From Datnioides undecimradiatus (lineage: Eukaryota > Chordata > Actinopteri > Lobotiformes > Datnioididae): DNA of 64,000 nt. The stretch lies in NCBI GenBank assembly GCA_008933995.1, contig WARS01000029.1:16243131-16307130 (forward strand), in the 5' to 3' direction. The notes under the pieces were generated by a model. It saw only the letters and a program-made list of their open reading frames with translations, was not told the DNA's origin and did no database searches. Made by a program: the position numbers and the translations under genes. Of the stretch, positions 48,294 through 61,282 are shown piece by piece. The first letter of the stretch is position 1. Each line of letters opens with the position of its first letter.

Positions 48294-48480
48294 CTTCACT
48301 TCCAGATTCACTGTGAGTCCTGAGACTGAGAGCAGCGCAAGCGAGGGAGGGAGTGAGCCACGGTGGGAGGGGGAGAGAGGAAGAAAGGTAAAAGAGGGGG
48401 ATACAGTGGGTGGAGAGATTCCCCTTTACCCCTCCTACACCCCCGCTGATGGCTGCTGCTGATGTGGAGCCTCCCCCTCC
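48294..48480 (-). promoter_or_regulatory. colgalt2: colgalt2 5' UTR and promoter region
   Basis: GC- and CpG-richer DNA continues from exon 1 to about 48480, then composition drops to AT-rich. On the minus strand it is pyrimidine-rich (CTTTCTTCCTCTCTCCCCCT). The start site is not resolved. Confidence 0.5.
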
Positions 48481-48489
48481 CACTAATAA

Positions 48490-49500
48490 CAGATTTTACA
48501 AACATGATATGAGCAAAAAATATATTCTGAACACATAATCCACTAATGATTCAATGTTTGCACTGGGTTTTTTGTGTTGGGTGAAGAACAGCATGTTTTA
48601 AATCACTGCCCATGATTTCTGTCTGCAGCCTATTAGTTAATTCATGTCTGATCCTCCTCCTTAATTCTGTTTCCTGCATGCTTTCTGAATGTTTCTTTCC
48701 TTTCTCCACGCCTTCGCCCTTGACAGCCTCTTGGATGCTGTGGAGCAGGAGAGCATGAAGTCATCAGCGCTGACACCACCCCTCAGCCACACCGCTGCAC
48801 TTTTTTGTTTCTTCTCTTCTGGTGTTATGCCTTTTACATAAACATCTGTAGTGACACAGTTGCAATCACAGTTGCAAACGTGCATCAGGTTTACTTGCAG
48901 GTTTAGTAAAACCTAACTTTAACCCCCTATTTATCATCTATAAGTAGAATATAAACAGTTTAAACATCCTGACATCTGTTGTGTTTTATATGCCAGCGTC
49001 TAGTTAAAGCTGTTGTTAAATAAACACTTCAAATGATCTTATATGTGTCCACAACTTATTTAAGTGTGTTAAACTCTTCATTAAACTGCAGAGCACTAAA
49101 GACAGTGGCACAATGTCAGCAAACAACAAACATACACAAACAAACCAATAATCAGTGTCCAAAAGAAACATCTACATCTAAATGTCAGCTGTAAAGTGTT
49201 CAACTATAAAGAGATGTTCACCTGATATGGACTTATCAGGACTTATATGTACTTACACAATAGATACAGTAAACTAACTTTATAACTTGAACAATGATGT
49301 AAATTTGATACTATAAATTCTTTCAACCCAAGATCTGGGAGACAATTCAAAAGAAAGACGAGAGAGGACACATGTAGGAATTAAAAAACTTTGGCAAAGT
49401 ATTTTCTTTCTTCTGTGCAGAATTAAAACAAACAGGGAAGTGTTGAATGTATTCATGACATCAACAGTATCTATGAGAAAACGCTCAGTCAGTGGCAAAA
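48490..49500. other. intergenic, nothing recognised
   Basis: AT-rich spacer upstream of colgalt2. TSEN15, which flanks COLGALT2 on this side in human, was looked for and not seen. Confidence 0.6.
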
Positions 49501-49512
49501 AACACTGAACAA

Positions 49513-49635
49513 TCATGGCACCAAAACAAAACATCTAACTAGTGCATGACAGTGCAACTAGTGCCAAACCAATGTGACACCATGACACAAACATTTAACC
49601 AAAATGGCACCAAAACACAAACATTTCAGCAACTT
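49513..49635 (+). repeat. imperfect minisatellite
   Basis: Degenerate tandem copies of a unit like ATGGCACCAAAACACAAACA (starts near 49515, 49580 and 49603), with related AGTGCCAAACCAATG pieces between. About four loosely spaced units. Confidence 0.6.
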
Positions 49636-49639
49636 TACA

Positions 49640-52151
49640 ATCTTTCCACAGAAAATCAGAAGATTGCTGTCAGTACGTTGAATTGCTATGTAGAGTCCAT
49701 AGAGAACAATCCACAAATACATGCCTCCACTTCCAAAAGTTGGCATCCATGCTCTACATGCTATTATAATATTATCTGTGTGTTCTTATATGATTACAGT
49801 AACCCTTTTTAATTATAGTGCAGTCGCAGCACAGACAGACAAAGCCAGCTTGCTTCTCTCCCTGTCTCGCCTCAGCCCTGTTTATTTAAGCTAGGATCTC
49901 TGCCACCTGGTAATGTTTTCCCTCTTCGTTGAGGCAATGAGAGTACTCTGCCATGGTCTGTTGTTGGACGGACACAGCGGATGAGAGACAAAAAGAGTGG
50001 AAAGAGTCAAGAGAGCGCTCGATTTAGTCTGTCTGAGTTGTCCCTTAGCTCCCTCTAGTGCTGAAGAGAGTAAAAATATGTTTAAAGAAGCAAAACTTTC
50101 CCTGAGGCACACACTTGCCTCAGCTTACACCTCAGACAAGACTGAAAAATTCACAAAACACTGCTGACCTTTTAAACCAGCAGTGCAGCTTTTTAATTCC
50201 TGCAAACAACTGTCTGAAACAAAGGTCAGAGATCAGGATCACTCAGTCCATGTTGGGATTTGCTCAGAGGCACGTCAACAATAACATTCAGGGGCCAAAC
50301 TCAGGCCAAACTGGACTGTGAAAGTTTAGCATTTAATGTGAAATGACAGGAAACGTCATTTAAATGAATGACTAAATAAACAAAGCAATTCACTTAAAAT
50401 TCACTTGAAAACAACCCAGTGCCCAATTTACTTGAAAACAACCCCACCCTGTTGGCTGGGTGTCAGGCTTCAACACCGGGTCCACTGGTACATTTTCATT
50501 ATTCAAATGGCTCGTGTATTCCCTCTTCTGTCATAGCAAAACATCTGCTTTGTAATTTTGGTTGCGTACTTGACATGCAGCCATTTGTCTCCCTGTAACT
50601 GAGCTACAGCTGACAGATAGAGCAGAACTGTATCATTTATTTAGTTATGTTTGGGATAAATGTATGTTATAGGGACTGCCAAGCTTTTGGTTTAGTTAAA
50701 CTGTGGTCTCACAGAGAGCTTTGCTTAAATAGCAAGGCTTTAAATAGCAGGGTAAATCCTTCATAACTAGGTTCAATAAATAGAAAGATTTGTCATACAG
50801 AAAACTCATAACATAATGGAAACCTAATGAACAAAAGCACACTCCTTTAAACTTCAAATGTGACATATTATATGCAGCTAAAATTGTCCTTTTTATACAG
50901 CAGTCTGGCCAGGCTCTCTCTGAATGGCTCAGTGGAAAGAAGTGATTTCAGGAGAGGAACGGCCTGTACTCCTGTTGTAATTCCAGTGAGCTGATTTATG
51001 TGTGTGTGTGTGTGTATGTGAGTGGGTGGGTGGGTGGATTGAGGACTGCACGCCTCCTTAATGGCTGTCAGGGTGATGTACAGCTCTAATAGAAAGTGCT
51101 TGATCATGTAGAGAGCTCTCTGAGGGAGCCTGTGCACTCGCATGTGTGTGTGTCAGCATCATGGGAAAGTCTCAACCAGCAGATGGTGCTCTTGTTTAAT
51201 CCTTAAAGATCTCTCATTTTCTCACACTTACACACACGCACACACACACGCACACACACACACACACTATCTTGTCCTGTGGGAGCCAGAGAGTGTGAGA
51301 GAAAAGCACTCATCCTGGTCAGATGATTGAGAATGTTGAAACAGTCTCCTTGAAACTCCTGCCACACACTGCACAGTCTCCTGAGCACCACCCGGCTCAA
51401 GTCACCAGTCTTCCTCCAGGCAGCGACTGCTTGCTCAGCTAATGTGAATTTGGCAGACTGCAGTAAAACACAATACAAGGGCAGAACCATAAAGCAATCA
51501 GTGCTCTCTGGCTATCCATTTCAAGCCTTCCTACTCCGCAGGTCACTTCAGTGATGCAGGGAATTCTCCAATACAGCTTAGCTGTCAAATTGTGCTCTTG
51601 GCTTTGAGTAGATTCATCGAGGCGGTTGCATAATAGTTCAGGGATGAAATATGGTATGTTTACACTAAACAATTAGCTTCGTGTGATTTAAGTAGGTCAC
51701 TTTTCTTGGATGTGCAGCATGAATACAAATGCATCCAATTCTACCTACCTAAAGCTTTGGCCTCCCCCTCATGTGAGTTGCATCTCTGCCAAGGTAATCC
51801 AGAGTATAGATCTGCATGGAGAGGCTTTACATACAAATGGATGGGGAGGAGGGAGAAAGAAGCTGCTCGGCTGACTTAGGAGACACCAGAGTACAATCGG
51901 TGTACTGTAGATGGATGAAAGAATTTTACTTCTCCACACTGAGCAAGGGCAAGATGGCGGGTGCTGCCACATTTCTAAATGAAAGTGTAGAGCTACTAGA
52001 GGTAGATTACTCCAGAGTGGGTATTAGGCAGCAAGGAACTGCTGGAGAGAGTTAAGACACTGAGCAAAGGCCTGCTGGGCATCCAGGCACGGCTCCATCC
52101 CTTTGCCTCGCCGAGTTGACTCATGCTCTGTATGTGGGCAATTTTGTGCGT

Positions 52152-52193
<42 letters not shown>

Positions 52194-53273
52194 CCTTGTT
52201 GTGAACGAGACAGATAAACCCACGAATTTAAAACAAACAATACAAACCTTTCTGATTCATGAAACTGAAAAATCTCACTGAGACGTTGTGTTTAAATTTT
52301 TAGACAACCCCAATTTCATGAATTCATCCAGTAGCATTTTACTCCTACATTTCTGTGCATTCTCCTCTTTTTCATTTGCTTTTTGACGTCTGTCTAGCAT
52401 TATAAAAAACATTTTGTCACATATAACGTCACAAATAATTTCTTAAATTTGCAGGAATGACAAAAAATGTAGGTAAAAAACTTTCTCAGCTATTGACTGA
52501 AAGGCTGAGCCAAGCTGCAGCTATCATTAGCTATCATTAGCTGAAGCTAATTCAATTACTATTTCTGTCCTGTTTCTTGTGAACTGAAAAAGATATTTTT
52601 GCTCTATCACTCTTTAATTGAATTTGTTTCAGCAAACAAATAAGTACAAGCACTATTTAATCATTCTAATCATCTAATCTAATCATTAGGGAGAAAAAAA
52701 AAAGCAATAAGTCTTAAAAAGCTAACTAGCCTAGCTTACAGTTGATGCTATTTAGCCAAATATAGAGAACAGTATCTGAATTTATATGACAGATTTCTTG
52801 TTTTCTTTGTGTGAAATAAACCCCTAAACCCTAAATTAATGCTGCACATGCACATTGCAAACTTGAAAATGTTTTTCTCTGAAGCTGAATTGTGTTGTGC
52901 AAGTTGCATGGTTTACTGCCAAAAGGCCCAATCTGTGAATTCACATATAAATATAATGCCAGTAAAATTCAAAGCACGGGAACCTGATATCACTCCGACT
53001 TTGATTGGCAGTTCTTTTAATACATGGATTAATGCTGGACGACAACTAAATCCTAGTAATTAAGGTGTTTGCATCAGTAATGTTTGCAAACACAACAGTA
53101 TATTTTTTTTCTGACAAACAAGCTACTGATATTTCATCATCAAGACAAATGTTCAGCTATGAATGTGAATCTGGCTCAGACTTATTTAAGGATTTGGACT
53201 TCAATCACATTAGCAGCCAAGAACATGTTGTACCCTAATAAGGACTCTCACACTTTGGGCTCTTTTTCACTCA

Positions 53274-53311
<38 letters not shown>

Positions 53312-55630
53312 CACGGGGAGGAGTGGGCTCTTTATTGGTACTTACGTCAGGGTGGAAAGAACATTTTCTTGCCCATATTCCTGTCTGAGGTTAACGGGCA
53401 ACATCCGTCTCTTCCTCGCTCTCTCTCTCTCACACATTCTCACTTTCCCAACTCCCTCATCTTAATTTCTCACTTATACCTCGCCCACTTCTCTCTGTCT
53501 GCCTCCACCACACATTTATTTCTCCGTGTGGGAGAGCCTTGCTGCGAGGACTGGCCCACAGGGACCCTTTCACGCTGCTGATGTGCACAGTGGCTGCAGA
53601 TTGTAACCTTATGTGCCCCTGCAATTGAGTCATGCAAGGTAAAGAAAGAGTTTGTGTGTGTGTGTGTATGAGAGAGAGGGAGAAGGAGACAGCTGGGTAT
53701 TGAAGAAACAGCCAGGCCACTGAGCGTTTCTTTCATAATGTAGTAATCAACTTAACCATCGACACTCTCTCAAAGCACTATGGCGTCCAATCCCACAGGG
53801 AGCACATTAGGCTGAGCATAGGAGCAGATATTGACTGGGTTTCATATATTAGCACATCATGCAGTGGTTTGTGAGGAAAAGTTGTGATGAGTATTATTAC
53901 AGTCACCCATCTGGTTATTGTAGAGCCAAAAGATCAGTGTCCGGTTTTATAAAAAGGAATTACATTTATTACCTATCATACTTCTTTGTTTGTTGGAATT
54001 GTATCAATTAGATATTGAACTCACTGCAGGAGATGTCTATTTTTATATCTGTTGATATTTTATTACTGATTTCCCTGCATATACGCTCCCATAAAGGGTC
54101 GTAAAACAATAATTATGTTACCACACAATGTCTGTGCTCCTTGTTTCAGTTTGTTTTTTTGTGACTATTACTTTAGACCTGCCAACAAATGACCTTTTAA
54201 ATACTAAACATATGAAGCTGATATGGCTAAAGGTTCATAAACACTTGCCTGTTTACACATCTAGCAGATGTAGAGGCTTGTTAATGTTTATTTTGGGTTT
54301 TAAAAGTCTATTATTCACTTTCTTTTAGTTCTGTTTTTGGTCTCCACCAACTCCTGGGGCAAATATCTGGCTCTAATGCTGCTAAATACTCTGATGTTCA
54401 CCAACTAGATGACTAACTTTGTTTTCTGGTAGTGTGCAAAGGATTTTTGCATATAAACTATGCCAATGTGAGCTGTGAGACTGAACCAAAACAGGAAAGT
54501 CACAGGCCAGAAGACCACAACTATGAGCTGAAAGATGCAATAAAGGTCTGTGGAGCTGAAGGGAACTGAAAATTAAGGATATAATTCATCCCTATAGGTA
54601 ACTCATATTACATACAATTAGCAATTTAATGTTAAACTCATACATTTCTGTCAATCAATCAATTAATGATACTTAATATTGGGTGGTTACTAAGTACTAC
54701 TTCATTACTTCATCAGTTCATTACTCTTCATCCTCATCATTATATTACACAGTCCTCATTAGGAATTATCAGGAAAGCACATATTAAGGAGTTACCAGTT
54801 ATCAAGTCATTATGGATTCATTTAATCATAAATTTCTATATTAAATAATTATTAAATAACAAAACAATACTAGGACGAGGAGTCACTCATTAAGTGGTTA
54901 TTAACTATCATTTGCTCCCTGGTAAATATGTTGTGCCTCCTGTTGTAAAGTGTTACCATTTAGTCTATTGATTTATATAAAAGTATTGCTCATTTCTGCT
55001 TTTATTTACAGTTTCATTGTAGCCTAAAGTGAGACGGTGTAATTTTTGCTGTGGCTTGTGACAAGTGTGGGTTTATGGTTAATAATAAAACACTATATAA
55101 ATGTAGCATGTGTAGAGACAGGAAGCACAAAGTCATCAGACTGAACCAGCAATGTCAGTTACACAGTAACATCTGTCTAATGTTTGTTAACATCAACACA
55201 GGTCATACCAAACCAAACAGGCTGTAGAGTAAAAATCTGGATTTGTATTGATCTGTAAAAGAGTTGTTTATTGCTTATTTTTTGTTATTAGTATGAACTG
55301 CATGAATGTAATTTTTCCTGATATTTAATTCTTAGTTATGTAAGCCCATTTTAATGTTGCCCTTTTTCATCATAAGGAAGGACATTCATCTGACAGATAT
55401 GGTGTCATAAACGATAATTTAAGAAGAAACTCACTACTTTGTTTACATGAACGTAAGGCCCATTAGTCTGCAGTACTGATTTTAAACCAGCAGGTGGCAT
55501 AACGCTGTGTTGCTGTGAGTGAATCTGCTCTGACTGCATGGCTTCAGGCAGCATGACCACAGGAAAATAGACTGACTTCACACTTCTCAGTGCACTGGCA
55601 GCATGACGGCGCCCCATTACTCAGCTTGTA
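49640..55630. other. intergenic spacer between colgalt2 and C1orf21 homologue
   Basis: No coding exon recognised. CA/GT microsatellites at about 51225-51268, 52154-52192 and 53277-53314; TGGG repeats at 51022-51038. The remainder is AT-rich. Confidence 0.65.
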
Positions 55631-55633
55631 GCA

Positions 55634-55661
<28 letters not shown>
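55634..55661 (-). repeat. (GT)n tract downstream of C1orf21 poly(A) signal
   Basis: On the minus strand about 14 uninterrupted GT units begin 33 nt after AATAAA, positioned like a GU-rich cleavage element. Confidence 0.75.
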
Positions 55662-55664
<3 letters not shown>

Positions 55665-55694
55665 GATGCCACGCACATTAAGAGCTTCTTTGTT

Positions 55695-55700
55695 TTTATT
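55695..55700 (-). terminator. C1orf21 homologue polyadenylation signal (AATAAA)
   Basis: AATAAA on the minus strand (within ATTAAAAATAAAAAC), about 1.55 kb after the stop codon and 33 nt before a (GT)n tract. A 3' UTR longer than the coding sequence is known for this gene in mammals. Confidence 0.6.
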
Positions 55701-57182
55701 TTTAATAGAAAAAAAGTATTCAAAATAATACAACAGGAAGTATCCAGTAAAGATGACAACAGAAGATGTGATCAGGTCTGTGTCTGCATGGCAACCACGT
55801 ATCCTCCCTGTGAGCTCAGCCCGGTTTGCTGCTTCAGTGCCCGAGGTGTGTATGGATATGTGTGCGCGTATGTGTGTGTGAGAACACTGAAATGAAGCAG
55901 AAATAGAGCTTAGAAGAATACCTTTGATTGATGCACATGACAGTCTGCTGGTGAAATGAAAAGATGTGTGTTTGTTTGTGTTTTATATGCACATGCTGAG
56001 GGTGTGTTGGGATCAGAGTGTAACAACTTGTTCAATAAAATAAGATGTGTGTCTGTGTGTGTTTTTGTCAGCTAGGTTCTGCAGTCTGATGGTGTACGAA
56101 GGAGGATCGGTTGGGTTGAGACACAGATGCTCTGAACTAACGCAGCTTCAGTCTGCCTGCTGCGGTGATGAGGAAGATGATAATGAAACTGATGTTTGAT
56201 GAAGATGATGATACACTACGAACGAAGCCAAGAGTAAAAACAAACTGACGAACGTCAGAAAAGCGGGAAAAAGAAAGTGAACGAGTGACTGAGGAACAGA
56301 ATTTAAAATTAAAAAAAAGGTCCTTGACTTCAGAAGGCAGGAGGAGTTTTAGAGTTTTTAAATCACCAGCTCGCTCCCTACTCTCTTATTAAAATATCAC
56401 AAATTTCTTACTCTTTCGTCTCCACCTTCCCTCACCCGCCCTCACCCATTCTCTCAGTCCCTTGTGGCCCAGGCCGGCTTGGCTGTAAGGCGGCAGACCA
56501 AAAAAAGTTCAGTGTGGATCCTGGTGGCGTTACGCAACTCCTCTGCCTTCACCATCTTTTCCGTTCTTTTTCCGCTTGTTTGTCTCTCAGTCATCCACAC
56601 GCAACCACCAAAGCGTGTGTCCTTACGTGGGGGGCCTCCATATATTCCTTCTGTCCAATTGCAGGGGTTGAATATCGAAGAGGGGCAGATGACGGATTCA
56701 GAGGGACAGACGGAGGGATGAGGAGCTGCTTGAGGAAATTAGTCTGTCTAACCCGACTGCGGCGAGTCCTCTTCCACGTTCACGGTGACACGCACCCATC
56801 CGTCGTCACGTCCTTCCCTCTATCTCTCCCTCCTTTCATCTGTCCATCCCTTCATCGCTCCGCCACCTCCATCTGTCTGCTCAGGGGCCTGCAGGGGTGA
56901 GGCGCTAAGAGAGGAGGGCTGTAGTCTCTGAAGAAAGTGTTCTTTATCCCATTCTCCCTCTCTCTCTCTCTATCCATCTAACATTTATGCCCCACTCTGT
57001 CACTTTTGATTAAAATACTATCTTTGCCATACGTTCAAAACCACACACATGCTCATCCCAACACATACAGTCCCAGCACATCGAAGCCCCATTGGTGAAA
57101 CACTGATTCAACTCTCTCTTTTTCTATCTCTCACAGGCACACATAAGCACACACGTACGCATTTACACCCACAACAAACACG

Positions 57183-57217
<35 letters not shown>

Positions 57218-57254
57218 AGGCTCTCTGTGGGGGTGAATCTCGGGGGCCTCTGTG
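55701..57254 (-). other. C1orf21 homologue 3' UTR
   Basis: About 1.55 kb between the stop codon and the best poly(A) signal. About 41 nt after the stop it carries a (GT)n tract (57185-57214 on the plus strand as (CA)n). The stretch 56450-56900 is GC-richer than the surroundings and gives chance open frames on the plus strand with no family resemblance. Confidence 0.55.
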
Positions 57255-57299
57255 CTATGTCCCGTCTTCCTCCTCCCCCTCCGAACAGTAGTCTCGCCC
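57255..57299 (-). CDS. C1orf21: C1orf21 homologue exon 5 (stop)
   Basis: 45 nt: GRDYCSEGEEEDGT and TAG. Acceptor TTTGTAG in phase 0. Confidence 0.95.
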   Translation of the reverse strand, partial: GRDYCSEGEEEDGT

Positions 57300-58878
57300 C
57301 TACAAAGAAAGGGATTAGAGAGAATATGAGATGTACATAAATGTTTTTTGTTCAAGTTAAGTATATTTAGTAATCACCTGCTTTACATGACTCTGTCTGC
57401 GCACCTGTTACTCCTGTCACATTTAAATGAACCCTTGTCTATTTGCAGGTACTGACACAGAAAACACTGAATGAGGCTCTAAAGTGCTGACAGGTGGGCA
57501 GTTATGTTGTTTTGTTTCTTGCATCATGATGAGGAGCAACTGCCCTCCTCTCCTCTCGTCTCATGCAACACACTGTGTGTATCTTAAAAATAATGTTTTA
57601 AAACACAGGCTGCCTCAGCGGCACACTGCACATCACAGGTGGAACGTAACAAAAGTGCATTTAGAAAAGTGCAGTGCCGGAGTACTACTTTGAGGTACTT
57701 CACGGCTGTATTCCCATTTTATGCTACTTCACACATTTAACTCACTAAAATCCAAATGAAATCACACTTTTCAATTTAACTCTCAACTACATTTATCTGA
57801 CAGCTTTGTGCCGATGAATCAATCAGTCAATCGACAAATTATTAATCTGCAACAAAAGTAAAATGCCCCCAAACCATTTGCCATTGTGTGGTTTTCATGC
57901 TATCCTTTGTTCTCTATTTGATATTAAATTGAATATTTACGAGGTTTGTACAGTTCAGGTCACCAAAAAAGCTATTCCTAAACTTTACAAGACTAGACTT
58001 GTTGAATACTGTGTTTGTTTCACAATGTTCTGATGTATTATAGACCAGACATGTAACTGATTAAATATTAGCTGCAGCATTATTGCAGGTAAAAATTTCT
58101 TAACACATGACATCTAATAAACTAACTAATAGCAAAACTAATAAACTAATACTAACAGAAGTACATGGTTGTGTGCAAGTTGTTCTTCATGTCAATAATG
58201 TGATTTAGTCTCATATTAGCACTTGAGGGAAATGTCTGTCTCTTTAGCTGCTAAAGCAGCTTGTAGTTTCCGGCTAGCTGCTGACTTTTCATGTCGGCTG
58301 TTTTACAATGATTTTCGGTGAAAAGAGCTGCCTGCTGTGGCTAAAAATGACACTGATGGAACGAAAGAGTGAATCAAAACAGTAAAGTTGTGGGAAGTAA
58401 AACCAATGCAATGAGCTGAGCAATGCTAAAATGCTCCTTAGAAGTCAAGTGGAAACTGCAGAGTACTTTCTGTCATACTGTTATACATAATAATTTATTC
58501 TTTTGAGGAAAAAAAACCTGAATAATAATGACCAGTGAGGCAAAATATAGTTACCTGTAAGTATTTCTACCCTGTCATATTGCGAAACCTGAAAACTTCT
58601 CCAAAATAAAGCTGAACCCAGCCATCAGTTCATAACTGGTGAACAACTGGTGTAATTCAAGTGGCAGACAAAGTGGAGTAAGTGCTCATCACTGCAGCGA
58701 TGACCTGTTCCTCCCCCTCACACATGTGGAGTGTTGAGCTACTGGGCAAAACCACAATGTGGACTAATGGATGCTGCCGTACAGCCTTGTCTCTTTAAAT
58801 GTTAAGACCCAGCTGTTTCTTTAAACGCTTCAGGACCCACTCTGTGCCCCTCACACACAGACACACTTATTTATACAT

Positions 58879-58931
<53 letters not shown>

Positions 58932-61239
58932 CACCTTCTCTATCTTCTCATCCAGCATCCTGAAAAATTCCTGCTGGCTCTCTGATGTGTGAATACTGAG
59001 AGAGAAAAAGAGGGAGGGAGGAGGCAGAGGAAGTTGGAGGTTGGAGACGAGGAGGAGAGGAGAGGAGGAGAGGGGAGGAAACAAATACATCATGAGAATT
59101 TTCCATTACACCCCCCCCACACACAGCACAAACACACCAGTACACACACACACGCACGAACACAAAAGCCTCACTGCAGTGTGAGAAATCCATGCTATGG
59201 TTGCGAGGCTGTGGAGGAATTTAAATAACTATTTTAGAAAGTATTAACCTGGTCTCTCATCCAAAGGCAAAATGCTCTGCAGACGTTGTGCATGTAAACA
59301 TATTAGTTGTTGGTGGCTGCAAAGTCTGAGGTTGGCCAAGAGGCAGCATTACAAAAACCAGACACAAAATATCACTTACTTCACACATCATAACATCAAC
59401 TCACTGAGCTTAAGTCGCATTTAATGGGCACCGGACGTAACGGAGAGTCAGCTGAGCCAAATTAAAACCTCTTTTCATAGAACTCATTTCTATACTTTCT
59501 GTTTCACCACAAGGGCTCTTACTAGCTATTTTGATGCCTTTAGTTATATCCTCAGCAGACTGAACAAGTTCACGTTTCCATTTTTCTCAGTACTTTAAGG
59601 ACATTGTCCTCATGTAAATGGTTGTCTCTAAAAAGACGTGTTGCTACTGAAAACTTGTCAGTGTTGTGAGCAACAAGGGAAAACCTGCTATCTCCAAGGC
59701 TACAGCTAGGAAAAAGTTTGTTTGTTTAATTTGGATGGACTGACCATAAACTGTTGATGTATGCGATCAAAAATTGAAATTAACAGAGTTTTAATCCATA
59801 ATCTGTAATATACAGATCATACCAGACTACTGCCGGCCACTTACTTTGACTTGATGTTTGCTGCAGCGACCTCTTTCTGCGGTTTGCCCCTGTACTGCAC
59901 ACTGCTCTTCTCCTGAAAGACACAGAAAGAAACACACACACACATGCACACACCCCATTGGTCCTCATTATCAGCTGATAAAACAGGCAGAAAACAAACA
60001 ACTCATATCGGCGAGCAGCCACGCCACTGACAGCACACATCAGACCTGCATTATCAAATCATGCCCTCACCCAGCTGGCAGTGCACAGCAGCCATCTGAC
60101 GGACATAATGTACAGTACGTGGCCCTAGATTAAACTGTAACATCAGCTCTGATGAAGGTTGGTCACTTCACATGAGTTCCCCTCTATGTTTTTGCAAGCT
60201 TTGTGCCACAGTTTCCTGCTGCAGAAAAGATGTTGCAGAGATTCAAACAATTCAACACTATCCTGCATGTTTCACCACTCAGTGCATGTGTGTGTTTGTT
60301 TGTGTGTGTGTGTATGTGTGAATTCCTCTTTGACAGGAAACACCTACAGTCCTGACAAGTGGTAGGAAACAAATACTGGTCTGACCACATGTAGTGACTG
60401 TACTGGAGGTTAACCTGGCTGTGTAAAAAATGTGGTTTGGGTCGACCAATAACACACCATGCAGACATTTAAACAATTTGTGTAAAAGGGAAAAAAAACA
60501 TGTTTGTTTTGTCGTTTGACAGAAAACGGTGTCAGGACTTTCAAACATAATAAGCCGACCTGTGTGTTTGTTGTGTAACCTTCGAGCCCCATTCAAACAG
60601 CATTTTATCTGAATTCTTTATATAAAATCTGTGCTTTTCTTATTCTGCTGTGGCTTTGAGGTGCCTCCTGTCGTGCTCACAGCCTGTTTCTGTGATAAGG
60701 TCGTTATTTGAGCTGCAGTAATAAAAATTAGAGGCAGTGAGAGACTACTTCTGTTTTTTAATCAGGATTTATGATTACGTTGGTTACTGTTTCACCGCTT
60801 GCAAGGACGCCAGCAGGCTGATTTACTGAATCTCTCACCTCACACTACCACACTTTAAGTCATTTAGTGTGTCAGGAAGGATGCACAAGCTTTATAAAAA
60901 TAACAGAGGTTAAATGTGCAAAGAGTGGTTGGATAGTCAGGTTATTTGGCAGGTTATCAATACAGAAAAGGCATTTTCTTTCCACTGTTTTGAGGGAGGG
61001 AGTCAAACCAACCGGGCAGCCAGCCCCCACATTCCACACACGCTGGCATGTTGTTTCTACCTGTGTGTGAGGCACCTCTTTGTGTGTTTTTGAGACAATA
61101 AGTGTGTATGTGTGAGGGCTGACGGAGCTGCCTCTGGACACAAACACGCGCCTGTTCGCTTGAGTTGATAAACTGTCAGGAAAAGGTCTGAGTCTGTGTG
61201 TGGATGACGGGCTGTCAGCGGATGCCTTGGTCTGGGTGT

Positions 61240-61282
<43 letters not shown>

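Larger units (their letters stand above)
57300..58934 (-). other. C1orf21 homologue intron 4
   Basis: 1.6 kb. Contains a fragment of the AAGTACTTTACTT-type MITE at about 57640-57790 (CATTTTATGCTACTTCACAC) and the (AC)n tract 58879-58928 next to the exon 4 donor. No extra exon seen. Confidence 0.75.

Noticed and set aside
48294-48311. Upstream in-frame extension of colgalt2 before ATG 48293
   Set aside because: The extra codons begin at GTG, not ATG, and the ATG at 48293 is directly followed by a signal peptide.
48145-48462. 105-codon plus-strand frame in GC-rich DNA
   Set aside because: Antisense shadow of colgalt2 exon 1 and its 5' UTR.
48490-55630. Search for tsen15 on either strand
   Set aside because: No segment resembled the conserved TSEN15 core. 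Small divergent exons could be missed by eye, so absence is not proven.
56464-56900. Plus-strand frames of 85 and 128 codons in GC-richer DNA
   Set aside because: They lie antisense within the predicted C1orf21 3' UTR and look like nothing known. A lncRNA cannot be excluded.
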